A stretch of 25,173 bases of DNA from JBQTJJ01 sp052387235 (lineage in GTDB: Bacteria; Actinomycetota; Acidimicrobiia; Acidimicrobiales; GCA-2861595): positions 1 to 25,173 of the forward strand of contig JBQTJJ010000109.1 of assembly GCA_052387235.1 (NCBI GenBank), written 5' to 3'. Under the pieces are notes generated by a model. That model had not been told where the DNA came from. It did not search any database and saw only the letters and a list, made by a program, of their open reading frames with translations. Every line of letters begins with the position of its first letter. Positions within the stretch are counted from its first letter, which is position 1. The translations under genes and the position numbers were made by a program. Shown in pieces: positions 13,542 to 20,977 of this stretch.

Positions 13542-16114
13542 GAACGGACCTCCTGCTTCTCGGACGGGAAGGCGGGGCGACGCTGGCCCCGCTCGGGCAC
13601 GAACACGACGTTGGGATCGGGTTCGTCGCTGTTGACGAAGGTGCGGAAGCGCCGCATCTTCTCGGGGTCGTCGATGGTGGTCTTCCACTCGCACCGGTAC
13701 TCGGCCACGTGGCGCTCCATGTCGGCCTCGAGCTCGGCGCCGATGCCGAGGATGTCGTCGACCACGACCGCCTTCAGGTGGTCGAGGCCGCCCTCCAGGT
13801 TCTCGAGCCACACCGACGTGCGCTGGAGGCGGTCGGCGGTGCGGATGTAGAACATCAAGAAGCGGTCGATGTAGCGGATCAGGGTCTCGGAGTCGAGGCC
13901 GGCGGCCAGGAGGTCGGCGTGGCGGGGGCGCATGCCGCCGTTGCCGCACACGTACAGGTTCCAGCCGTTCTCGGTGGCGATGACGCCGAAGTCCTTGCTC
14001 TGGGCCTCCGCGCACTCCCGGGTGCAGCCCGACACGGCCGACTTGAGCTTGTGGGGGGCCCGCAGGCCCCGGTACCGCAGCTCCAGCTCGATGGCCATGC
14101 TGGTGGAGTCCTGCACGCCGTAGCGGCACCACGTGCTGCCCACGCAGGACTTCACGGTGCGCAGCGCCTTGCCGTAGGCGTGGCCCGACTCCATGCCGGC
14201 GTCCACCAGGCGGCTCCAGATGGCGGGCAGCTGCTCCACCCGGGCGCCCAGCAGGTCGATGCGCTGGCCGCCGGTGATCTTGCAGTACAGGCCGAAGTCC
14301 CTGGCCACCTCGCCGATGGTGATGAGCTGCTCGGGTGTGATCTCGCCGCCGGGCACGCGGGGGATCACCGAGTAGGTGCCGTCCCGCTGCAGGTTGGCCA
14401 GGAAGTGGTCGTTGGTGTCCTGGAGGGAGGCCTGGGCCGGCTCCAGGATGTAGCCGCCACCGATGCCGAGGCTGGCGAACATCGACGCCACCGCCGGCTT
14501 GCAGATCTCGCAGCCCAGGCCCCGGCCGTGGTGGGCCAGCACCTCGGAGAACGACGTGAGGCGGTGGACCCGGACGACGTCGAACAGCTCCTGGCGGCTG
14601 TAGTCGAAGTGCTCGCACAGGTTGTCGCGCACCTCCACGCCGGCCTTGCGCAGCTCGCTCCTGAGCAGGTCGGTGACGAGGGGGACGCAGCCGCCGCAGC
14701 CGGTGCCGGCCGCCGTGCACGCCTTGACGGCGGCCACCTCGGTGAGGCCGCCCTCGGCGATGGCGGCGCAGATGGCGCCCTTGGTGACGCTGTTGCACGA
14801 GCACACGGTGGCGGTGTCGGCCAGGGAGTCGACGCCCATCGCGATGGACGCGCCGTCGCTGCGGACCGGCAGCACCAGCTCGTCGACGCGCTCCGGGGTG
14901 GGCATGTCGCCCCGGGCCATCTGCACCAGCGTCTGGTACAGCGAGGCGTCGCCCACCAGGATCCCGCCCAGCACCCGGTCGCCGCCGCCGGCCACCACCA
15001 GGCGCTTGTAGACGTTGGAGACGGGGTCGGAGAACGTGATCGACTCGGCGCCGGGCGTGGCCCCGAAGGCGTCGCCGAAGCTGGCCACGTCGATGCCCAT
15101 CAGCTTGAGCTTGGTGGAGAGGTCGGCGCCGGCGAAGACGGCGTCGCCGCCCAGCAGGCGGTCGGCCACGACCCGGGCCATCTGGTAGCCGGGGGCCACC
15201 AGGCCCCAGATCCGGCCCTCGGCCAGGGCGCACTCCCCTATGGCGTAGATGCGGGGGTCGGAGGTGCGGCAGGCCTCGTCGACCGCCACACCCCCGCGCT
15301 CGCCCACCTCCAACCCGCAGTCCCGCGCCAGCTGGTCGCGCGGGCGGATGCCGGCGGAGAAGACGACCAGGTCGACGGGGAGGGCGTCGTCCTGGTCGCC
15401 GAAGTGCATGGCCGCCACCCGCCCGTCGTCGCCGGCGACGAGCGCGCTGGTGGCCATGCCGGTGTGGACGTGGACGCCCAGCTCCTCGATGCGCCGGCGC
15501 AGGGCGGCCCCGCCCCCGTCGTCGACCTGCATCGGCATGAGGCGGGGCGCGAACTCCACCACGTGGGTCTCGAGGCCGAGGTTGCGCAGGGCGTTGGCCG
15601 CCTCCAGGCCCAGCAGCCCGCCGCCCACCACCGCCCCCACCCGCCTGCCGGCCGCGTCGGCCCGGATGGCCTCCAGGTCGTCGAGGGTGCGGTAGACGTG
15701 GCAGCCGGGGAGGTCGTGGCCCGGGACGGGCGGCACGAAGGGGTAGGAACCGGTGGCCAGGACCAGGGCGTCGAAGGCGATGGCGGTGCCGGCGGCGGAG
15801 ACGACCTTGCCGGCGGCCCGGTCGATGCTCGCCACCGGGTCGCCGACGTGGACCTCGAGGCCGGCGGCGTCGAAGAAGCCGGGCGCCACCAGCGACAGCT
15901 CCTCGGCGCTCGTGCCGGTGAAGAAGGAGCTGAGCCCGACCCGGTCGTAGGCGAGGTGGCGCTCCTCGCAGAACGTGACGATGTCCCACTCGGCGGTGGC
16001 CCCCCGCTCCACCAGCAGCTCGAGCAGCTTCTGGCCCACCATGCCGTTCCCGGCCACGACCAGCGTCCGGCGGTCGGGGGTGCGCCCGCCGGTGGTGATG
16101 CCCTTGGCCGCCAT
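13538..16114 (-). CDS. nirB: Nitrite reductase (NAD(P)H) large subunit NirB
   Basis: NirB reduces nitrite to ammonium with six electrons from NAD(P)H in the cytoplasm. The 858 residues contain, in order: an FAD/NAD(P)-binding reductase (about 17-310; VVAGNGMVGQKLLELL, ATGSYPFVPPVPG, GGGLLGLEAANAL); a BFD-type [2Fe-2S] domain (CSCNSVTKGAI near 434, CTAAGTGCGGC near 465); and sulfite/nitrite reductase repeats with siroheme and [4Fe-4S] ligands in CVGSTWCRYG (near 654) and CTRECAEAQ (near 694). All cofactor sites look complete and the length is normal. Start ATG 16114 gives the expected N-terminus; the RBS is weak. It is the first gene of the nitrogen operon, with a GlnR-like box about 100 nt upstream. 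Confidence 0.97.
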   Translation of the reverse strand: MAAKGITTGGRTPDRRTLVVAGNGMVGQKLLELLVERGATAEWDIVTFCEERHLAYDRVGLSSFFTGTSAEELSLVAPGFFDAAGLEVHVGDPVASIDRAAGKVVSAAGTAIAFDALVLATGSYPFVPPVPGHDLPGCHVYRTLDDLEAIRADAAGRRVGAVVGGGLLGLEAANALRNLGLETHVVEFAPRLMPMQVDDGGGAALRRRIEELGVHVHTGMATSALVAGDDGRVAAMHFGDQDDALPVDLVVFSAGIRPRDQLARDCGLEVGERGGVAVDEACRTSDPRIYAIGECALAEGRIWGLVAPGYQMARVVADRLLGGDAVFAGADLSTKLKLMGIDVASFGDAFGATPGAESITFSDPVSNVYKRLVVAGGGDRVLGGILVGDASLYQTLVQMARGDMPTPERVDELVLPVRSDGASIAMGVDSLADTATVCSCNSVTKGAICAAIAEGGLTEVAAVKACTAAGTGCGGCVPLVTDLLRSELRKAGVEVRDNLCEHFDYSRQELFDVVRVHRLTSFSEVLAHHGRGLGCEICKPAVASMFASLGIGGGYILEPAQASLQDTNDHFLANLQRDGTYSVIPRVPGGEITPEQLITIGEVARDFGLYCKITGGQRIDLLGARVEQLPAIWSRLVDAGMESGHAYGKALRTVKSCVGSTWCRYGVQDSTSMAIELELRYRGLRAPHKLKSAVSGCTRECAEAQSKDFGVIATENGWNLYVCGNGGMRPRHADLLAAGLDSETLIRYIDRFLMFYIRTADRLQRTSVWLENLEGGLDHLKAVVVDDILGIGAELEADMERHVAEYRCEWKTTIDDPEKMRRFRTFVNSDEPDPNVVFVPERGQRRPAFPSEKQEVRS

Positions 16115-16214
16115 CCATCCAGGTAACCGCGAGGATGTGTAGCGACCGTTGCCGCCATGTCAACGAACGGCGACGAATCCCTGAGCCCTCGCTCGAGGCG
16201 CACGTGCGGGGCCT

Positions 16215-16230
16215 GTAACAAGGACGTAAC
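16215..16230 (+). promoter_or_regulatory. GlnR-like box upstream of nirB
   Basis: GTAAC-AAGGAC-GTAAC gives two GTnAC-type elements at the 6-nt spacing (AC-n9-AC) typical of actinobacterial GlnR sites. It lies 101-116 nt upstream of the nirB start, in the only intergenic region of the operon's 5' end. Activation of nitrate/nitrite assimilation under nitrogen limitation is the expected role. GlnR itself is not in the window. Confidence 0.58.
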
Positions 16231-16253
16231 AACCGGCGATCCGGTCCCGGGCG

Positions 16254-16295
16254 CGCCGCGAGGGCGCCCCGGTGGGAGGAGGCGCCCTCGCGGCG
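16254..16295 (-). terminator. Strong hairpin downstream of the SRPBCC gene
   Basis: Arms 16254-16268 and 16281-16295 are perfect 15-bp complements around a 12-nt loop. The hairpin lies 22 nt after the stop of the leftward SRPBCC gene and before the nirB promoter region, so it probably ends that transcript. It lacks a T-tract, as many high-GC actinobacterial terminators do. Confidence 0.65.
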
Positions 16296-16317
16296 GTGCT
16301 GCGAGCTCAGGCTGCGG

Positions 16318-16764
16318 TCAGATGTCGCCCCGCCATGCGCCGGTCTCGACGCCGCGGCTCTCGATGAAGGTCTTGAACCGCTCCACGTCGCCCTCGATCC
16401 GGCGGTCGACGACGCCGAGGGCGTCGCCCGCCTTCTCCTTGAGCCCCTCGGTCTCGTACTCCATCTCGACGGTCACGCGGGTCTGGCCCGCGCCGGCGGG
16501 CTGGAAGGTGACGGCGCCGGCGTTCTTCTTGCCGTCGATGGCCTGCCAGGCGATCCGCCGGTCAGGCGTCTGGTCGATGATCTCGGCGTCCCACTGGCGC
16601 TTCTCGCCGCCGATCTCCGCGACCCAGTGCAGGCGCGTGTCGTCCAGCTGGGTCACGGACTCCACGCCCTCCATGAAGTGGGGGAAGTCCTCGAACTGGG
16701 TCCACTGGTTGTAGACGGTGGAAACGGGCAGATCTACGGTCACGGACTTCTGTACGCGCCCCAT
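16318..16764 (-). CDS. SRPBCC-fold (cyclase/dehydrase-like) protein
   Basis: The 148-residue single-domain protein shows the START/Bet v1-like pattern: KSVTVDLPVSTVYNQWTQFEDFPHFMEGVESVTQLDD, then WDAEIIDQTPDRRIAWQA, and the C-terminal helix with VDRRIEGDVERFKTFIESRG. Related proteins bind lipids or aromatic ligands, and this subgroup is often seen as stress-associated in actinobacteria. No catalytic residues can be assigned. Start ATG 16764 has GGAGG 6 nt upstream. It is monocistronic, bounded by a hairpin terminator. Confidence 0.85.
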   Translation of the reverse strand: MGRVQKSVTVDLPVSTVYNQWTQFEDFPHFMEGVESVTQLDDTRLHWVAEIGGEKRQWDAEIIDQTPDRRIAWQAIDGKKNAGAVTFQPAGAGQTRVTVEMEYETEGLKEKAGDALGVVDRRIEGDVERFKTFIESRGVETGAWRGDI

Positions 16765-16858
16765 CAGGCACCTCCATTGGTGTCGGCTGGTCGTCAGGGC
16801 CGATCGGCCCGGGTGCTCGTACCTACCCGTTCGCCGTTGAGGTCATGCGCCGGCCGGC

Positions 16859-17010
16859 AGCGGCGGTTGATCCCGGGATGACAATCGCCGCTCAAGGGGC
16901 CATCGGCCCGCTCCGACACAAGAACCAGCGGAGCCGGGTACTGCTTGGGTCTCGCCAGCTCCTGGGTGAAGTTCCCCGGCCGCCGCGCCTACCTCGACGC
17001 GCCCGGAGAG
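16859..17010 (+). promoter_or_regulatory. Hairpin-rich 5' leader, candidate riboswitch
   Basis: The 250-nt gap before the secreted protein holds several stems: 16859-16869 with 16882-16892 (11 bp, one G-U); GCTCCG 16910-16915 with CGGAGC 16929-16934; and GCCGGG 16933-16938 with CCCGGC 16975-16980, the last two mutually competing. TGGGTGAAG (about 16962-16970) and CTACCTCG (about 16989-16996) loosely recall conserved blocks of the c-di-AMP (ydaO-yuaA) riboswitch. The usual GGGGACCC block is not recognisable, so the class is uncertain. The RBS GGAGAG (17005-17010) follows directly. Confidence 0.38.
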
Positions 17011-17014
17011 CCAG

Positions 17015-18562
17015 ATGCCCGCACGTACAACCTGCCCGCGCCCCCGACGCACCTCGGTGTCCGTCGCGGTGCTGGTCGCTTCCCTGCTCGCTTCGATCGC
17101 CTCGGCTCCGTGGGCCGGCGCCGCTCCCAAGCCGTGCCGGAGGAACTGCACCACCACCCCCACCGACACCCAGGCCCCCAGCGTCTCGATCGCGTCGCCG
17201 GCCGCCGGCGCCACCGTGAGCGGTGCCGTCACCGTCGCCGGCGCGGCCGGCGACGACCGGGGCGTGGCCCGGGTCGAGATCGCCGTCGACGGTGGTCCGG
17301 TGCAGGTCGCGTCCGGCACCACCTCGTGGTCGTCGTCGGTCGACACCCGCAGCTACGCCGACGGCTCCCACACGGTCACGGCCACCGCCGTCGACACCGC
17401 CGGCAACCGCAGGACGGCCTCGGTTGCAGCCACCTTCTCGAACGCGGCCCCGACCTCCGGCGCCCTGGTCGACGACGTGGTCGTCCAGGACCCCAAGGCC
17501 TCGAACCAGCTGGCCCTCCTCGGCCGGGGGCGGATCGCCACCGCCGGCACCCTCGAAGTCGTCCTCTACTGGGAGAAGTTCACGTCGCCCGCCCGAGTGG
17601 TCGCCCACGTGACGGACACGGCCACCGGCGGGGTGTCCCTGGTGGACCTGCCGCCCAGCACGGGTGCATGGACCAACCCCAGTCCGGTGCTCACCGCCTC
17701 TGGCGATCTCTGGGTCCTCTCGGGCGGCGGCCCCGTGGTGCTCCGCCAGTTCCACCTCTCGGGGACCCCCGTGCCGAACGCCGCCTCGTTGGTGTCCTCG
17801 CGGACCTTCGGCGACGGCGACAGCCGCATGGGTGCGCTGCTCCAGCTGGCCAGCGGGGCAATCGTGGCCACCTGGCACCAGCAGGGGTCGACCGGTCCCC
17901 AGGGCTCCGGCATCGCCTACCGCCGCTCGGACGGCACGTGGCAGGAGCAGTTCACCAGCTGGACCAAGACGTCGGCGAGCAAGGACAGCCTGGTCCAGCA
18001 TCCCGCCGACGGCTCCGTGTGGCTGCTGAACAACGCCGATGCTCTGGGCACCATCGCCGCTGCCCATCTCACCGAGGTGACCGGGGGCCTGCGCCTGGAC
18101 TGGACCGACTCGTCGTTCATCGGGACCGACGAGGCCCAGTTCGACGCCGATCCCGAGAACCCCGACATCGTTGCCGCGGCCGACCCGGCCGCCGGCGACA
18201 TCGTTCTCGCCTACCAGTCGGCGGTGCGCCAGCGGTTCTCGGACACGGTGATAGGGAGCTACCCCGCCATCGCCCGCCTCCAGGCCGATGGCCGGCTGTC
18301 CTTCACCCACCTGCCCGTGTGGGTGTCGCGGGTCTCGTGGCTGGGCCTGTCGCTCCGCTCCGGTGAGGTGTGGCTGGCCCACCGGGTGGTCGATCCGGGC
18401 GATCTCTCCACCGACAACCTCGAGCTGCGCCGCCTGTCCGGCGGCGCCTGGAGCGACTCCATCTCGCTGGGCAAGGCCACGACGCCGATCGCGTCCCCGG
18501 TGGGGGCATCCTTCTCCTTCACCGCCACCGACGGCAGGCTGCACCTGGCCAGGGCGCGCTAG
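17015..18562 (+). CDS. Secreted protein with bacterial Ig-like domain and propeller-like C-terminal region
   Basis: The 515-residue protein starts at ATG 17015 (GGAGAG 4 nt upstream). An Arg-rich n-region and hydrophobic core (VSVAVLVASLLASIASAPWAGA) form a signal peptide, with cleavage likely near residue 36. Two cysteines follow (PCRRNC). Residues about 50-145 match the Ig-like pattern SVSIASPAAGATVSG...VARVEIAVDGG...GSHTVTATAVDTAGN. The remaining 370 residues contain repeated short beta-strand blocks (SGDLWVLSGGGPVVL, DGSVWLLNNADALG, SGEVWLAHRVVDPG), compatible with a beta-propeller. No catalytic motif is seen. It is probably an exoprotein or wall-associated binding protein; function unknown. 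Confidence 0.75.
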   Translation: MPARTTCPRPRRTSVSVAVLVASLLASIASAPWAGAAPKPCRRNCTTTPTDTQAPSVSIASPAAGATVSGAVTVAGAAGDDRGVARVEIAVDGGPVQVASGTTSWSSSVDTRSYADGSHTVTATAVDTAGNRRTASVAATFSNAAPTSGALVDDVVVQDPKASNQLALLGRGRIATAGTLEVVLYWEKFTSPARVVAHVTDTATGGVSLVDLPPSTGAWTNPSPVLTASGDLWVLSGGGPVVLRQFHLSGTPVPNAASLVSSRTFGDGDSRMGALLQLASGAIVATWHQQGSTGPQGSGIAYRRSDGTWQEQFTSWTKTSASKDSLVQHPADGSVWLLNNADALGTIAAAHLTEVTGGLRLDWTDSSFIGTDEAQFDADPENPDIVAAADPAAGDIVLAYQSAVRQRFSDTVIGSYPAIARLQADGRLSFTHLPVWVSRVSWLGLSLRSGEVWLAHRVVDPGDLSTDNLELRRLSGGAWSDSISLGKATTPIASPVGASFSFTATDGRLHLARAR

Positions 18563-18569
18563 TAGCGCG

Positions 18570-18600
18570 CCAGCGGGCCGGCACCGGGCCGGCCCGCTGG
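18570..18600. terminator. Bidirectional hairpin between two converging secreted-protein genes
   Basis: Twelve-base arms CCAGCGGGCCGG (18570-18581) and CCGGCCCGCTGG (18589-18600) are perfect complements around a 7-nt loop, with further partial pairing outside. It starts 8 nt after the plus-strand stop and ends 22 nt before the minus-strand stop, so it can serve both genes. Confidence 0.75.
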
Positions 18601-18621
18601 GTGCGCTCCTGCGTCTCGAGG

Positions 18622-20643
18622 TCAGGTGTCGATGTCGCCCCCGAGGTTGTTGTCGGCGTCCAGCTCACTGGCCAGAGCGAGCATCGCGGCCCGGTCGCCC
18701 GTCAGCGCCTCGTTGACGTCGGCGATCACCTCGCCGGTGGTCCGGGGGTAGTCGATGTTCGGGTGGGCGGCATTGAGCAGCGCCGCCACCGCAGCCCGCA
18801 ACAGCGTCTGGGCCGCACCCTTGGTCCCGGACCCGCCCTTGAGGCTCAGGGCCTCCAGGAGGGTGACGTCGTCGAGCCCGAGGGCGTCCGGTACGTCGAA
18901 CACGTCCTCCAGGGTGGTGTCGGTCGGGACGTACGGCGTGTCGTCCCACGAGTCCAGGTGGTTCTTCCAGTAGCCGGGGGTGAGGCCCTCGAACACCTCG
19001 CGGATCCCGACGGTGACCGAGTCCCGCTCGTCCTGGTCGCAGAAGACGTTGGGCCCGGGATCGGTCACATCGGCGCACCAGGTGACGTCGTCGCCGGTGG
19101 GATCGAACCCGTGGCCCGTCGCGGTGAGCGTGAAGTCGGTACCGGGTGCGTCGGGAAGAGTGACCGTGCAGGTCCACGACCAGATCTCACCCTGGTCCAG
19201 CACGCCGTCGGTGTCGGCGTCGCCACTGCCGTAGAGCAGGGTGGTGTTGCACTCCGTCGAGTCCGTGACCACTGACGGACTGGTGAGGTCGGCGTCCCCG
19301 TCGTTCGTCTCGGTGATCGTGAACTCCACCGGTGTGGCGGGCTCGAACGTCGTGCCAGGGGCGGTGACGTCGACGTCCGTGCTCGGGTTGATGATGTCGA
19401 CGGTCACCGTCGCCCGCTCGTCCTGGTCGCAGAAGACGTTGGGCCCGGGATCGGTCACATCGGCGCACCAGGTCACGTCGTCGCCGGTTGGGTCGGTGCC
19501 GTGGCCGAGGACGATCAGGGAGAAGTCCAGGTCGGGATCGCCGCTGACAGGGATCGTGCAGGTCCACGACCAGGTCTCACCCTGGTCCAGCACGCCGTCG
19601 GTGTCGGCGTCGCCGGTGGGAGGCTGTAGGTCGTCGTTGCAGGCATCCGAATCGGTCACGATGTAGGGGCTGGTGAGGTCGGCGTCGCCGTCGTTCTCCT
19701 CGGTGAACGTGAACTCCACCGACTCCCCGGCCTTGATGACGTCGGGATCGGCGGTCACGCCGACATCGGTGCTGGGATTGATGATGTCGACGGTGACGTC
19801 GTCCTTCTCCTGCTCGTCGCAGAACTTCCCGGTCGTCGGTTGACCCGCCTCGCAGAACGTGACGTCGTCGCCGGCGGGCGTGGTGCCGTGGCCGATGACG
19901 GTGAGGGTGAAGTCGAGGTCGGGATCACCGGTGACCTCGAAGGTGCACGTCCAGGTCCACGTCTCGCCCGGGTCCAGTACGCCGGGGTTGGCGGTGTCGC
20001 CGGTGGGCCCGGTCAGGACGGCGCCGCACGCCTCCGGGTCGGTGGTGACGTGGGCACCCGTGAGCGGCACGCTGCCGTCGTTCTCCTCGGTGATGGTGAA
20101 GGTCACCTCATCGCCCGAGTGGATGACGTCGGCACCGGCTGCGACCTGGAGGAGGGTGGACGGCACCGGGGTGTAGCAGAAGCTGATGTGGCTCAGCCCG
20201 TAGTACTTGTCGTTCGCCGGGTTGACCGGCGCGTGCAGGCCGGTGTCCTCGTCCTCGGGGGGGTCGTAGACGTAGAGGTTCCCGTTGCTGCCACCCTTGA
20301 CGAAGACGGCCTCGACCGGGATGTTCGCTTCGAAGTCGAAGACCGGGCCGTCGGCGGTGTCCCGCACATCGATGGTGACGAAGAGGACGCCGTCGTCGAA
20401 CGTGCCGTCGGCGACGTCGTTGATCCGCAGCTCCTCTTCGCTGCCGACCAGCTGGGCACAGGTGGGGTTGCCGTCCCTGAACTCCGGGACGACGTGGGTG
20501 GCCGACGCCGGCGACAACAGCGCCGGCATGAGCGCGGTGAGGACCGCCAGCACGACCACCAGCGCTGGTCTTCCGAGCGGCCGTAGGGCTGGAGCCGCCC
20601 CCTCCCTGGCATCCGGGCGTCGGAATGAAGTGCGTAGGGTCAC
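18622..20643 (-). CDS. Secreted repeat protein with three beta-sandwich repeats and C-terminal TPGYWKNH domain
   Basis: The 673-residue product starts at GTG 20643, 4 nt after AGGGAGG. A signal peptide (hydrophobic VVVLAVLTALMPALLSPASA) is followed by a unique N-terminal domain containing EEELRINDVADGTF-like and VYDPPEDEDTG segments. Three repeats of about 115-130 residues follow, beginning near 163, 293 and 423; each has an FTITEENDG-like strand, a TDPEAC or TDSDAC-type strand, DPGETWTWTCT and GHGTTPAGDDVTFC. The conserved Cys pairs suggest disulfides, and the fold resembles DUF11/CARDB-type surface repeats. A GLTPGYWKNH motif near 555 opens a C-terminal domain (to 673) common in secreted actinobacterial proteins. 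The protein is highly acidic and likely surface-exposed or released; ligand unknown. Confidence 0.78.
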   Translation of the reverse strand: MTLRTSFRRPDAREGAAPALRPLGRPALVVVLAVLTALMPALLSPASATHVVPEFRDGNPTCAQLVGSEEELRINDVADGTFDDGVLFVTIDVRDTADGPVFDFEANIPVEAVFVKGGSNGNLYVYDPPEDEDTGLHAPVNPANDKYYGLSHISFCYTPVPSTLLQVAAGADVIHSGDEVTFTITEENDGSVPLTGAHVTTDPEACGAVLTGPTGDTANPGVLDPGETWTWTCTFEVTGDPDLDFTLTVIGHGTTPAGDDVTFCEAGQPTTGKFCDEQEKDDVTVDIINPSTDVGVTADPDVIKAGESVEFTFTEENDGDADLTSPYIVTDSDACNDDLQPPTGDADTDGVLDQGETWSWTCTIPVSGDPDLDFSLIVLGHGTDPTGDDVTWCADVTDPGPNVFCDQDERATVTVDIINPSTDVDVTAPGTTFEPATPVEFTITETNDGDADLTSPSVVTDSTECNTTLLYGSGDADTDGVLDQGEIWSWTCTVTLPDAPGTDFTLTATGHGFDPTGDDVTWCADVTDPGPNVFCDQDERDSVTVGIREVFEGLTPGYWKNHLDSWDDTPYVPTDTTLEDVFDVPDALGLDDVTLLEALSLKGGSGTKGAAQTLLRAAVAALLNAAHPNIDYPRTTGEVIADVNEALTGDRAAMLALASELDADNNLGGDIDT
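19025..19488 (-). repeat. Near-identical DNA repeats inside the secreted repeat protein
   Basis: A 74-nt block at 19025-19098 recurs at 19415-19488 with one mismatch, offset by 390 nt (130 codons). A second shared block (around 19169-19223 and 19559-19613) encodes LDQGEXWSWTCT. The third, promoter-proximal repeat is much more diverged. This points to recent duplication or gene conversion between repeats 2 and 3. Confidence 0.85.
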
Positions 20644-20977
20644 CGTGCCTCCCTTTCGTTGTCGTGCAGACGGACGACGAAGTGAGAGGCCGCACATGCG
20701 CGCCCGGACAGACCTCAAGCCGCCGTTCGCCGTTGCCGTGCCTCCCCAGTCAGAGCCTGACTCCCCATCAGTCCTCCGCGAATCGTGCCATCTGTGAGCA
20801 CCGACAGCAACGGGTAATACAGGGTTTTTCAGGCCGTTTCGTCGAAGCGATTCACCGATTTTGAGGACGATCAGGTGGCCTGTCCTTTGCCCCGTTGGCC
20901 GTGGTTCGGTTTACTTGTCCGAGAGCTCCGGCCCGATCGCACGGGCGCGTCGGCCGACGGGGGCGTAGCCTCTCGGC
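20644..20977. other. Divergent 334-nt intergenic region
   Basis: It separates the leftward secreted protein from the rightward radical SAM gene. On the minus strand, a 17-codon ORF (20768-20715) starts with ATG 4 nt after GGAGG and ends 71 nt before the secreted-protein start; it may be a leader peptide or chance. A short AGTCAG-AGC-CTGACT dyad lies at 20748-20762. A small AT-rich patch near 20815-20835 may hold promoter elements. I see no RNA gene or mobile element. Confidence 0.4.
20966..20971 (+). promoter_or_regulatory. -10 element of a leaderless transcript
   Basis: TAGCCT fits TANNNT and ends 6 nt before GTG 20978, the same geometry as the box before 6781. No Shine-Dalgarno is present, so the radical SAM mRNA probably begins at its start codon. 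Confidence 0.5.

Noticed and set aside
13709..16126. 805-codon plus-strand ORF opposite nirB
   Set aside because: It has the Val/Gly/His/Ala-rich composition of an antisense shadow, while the opposite strand encodes a complete NirB.
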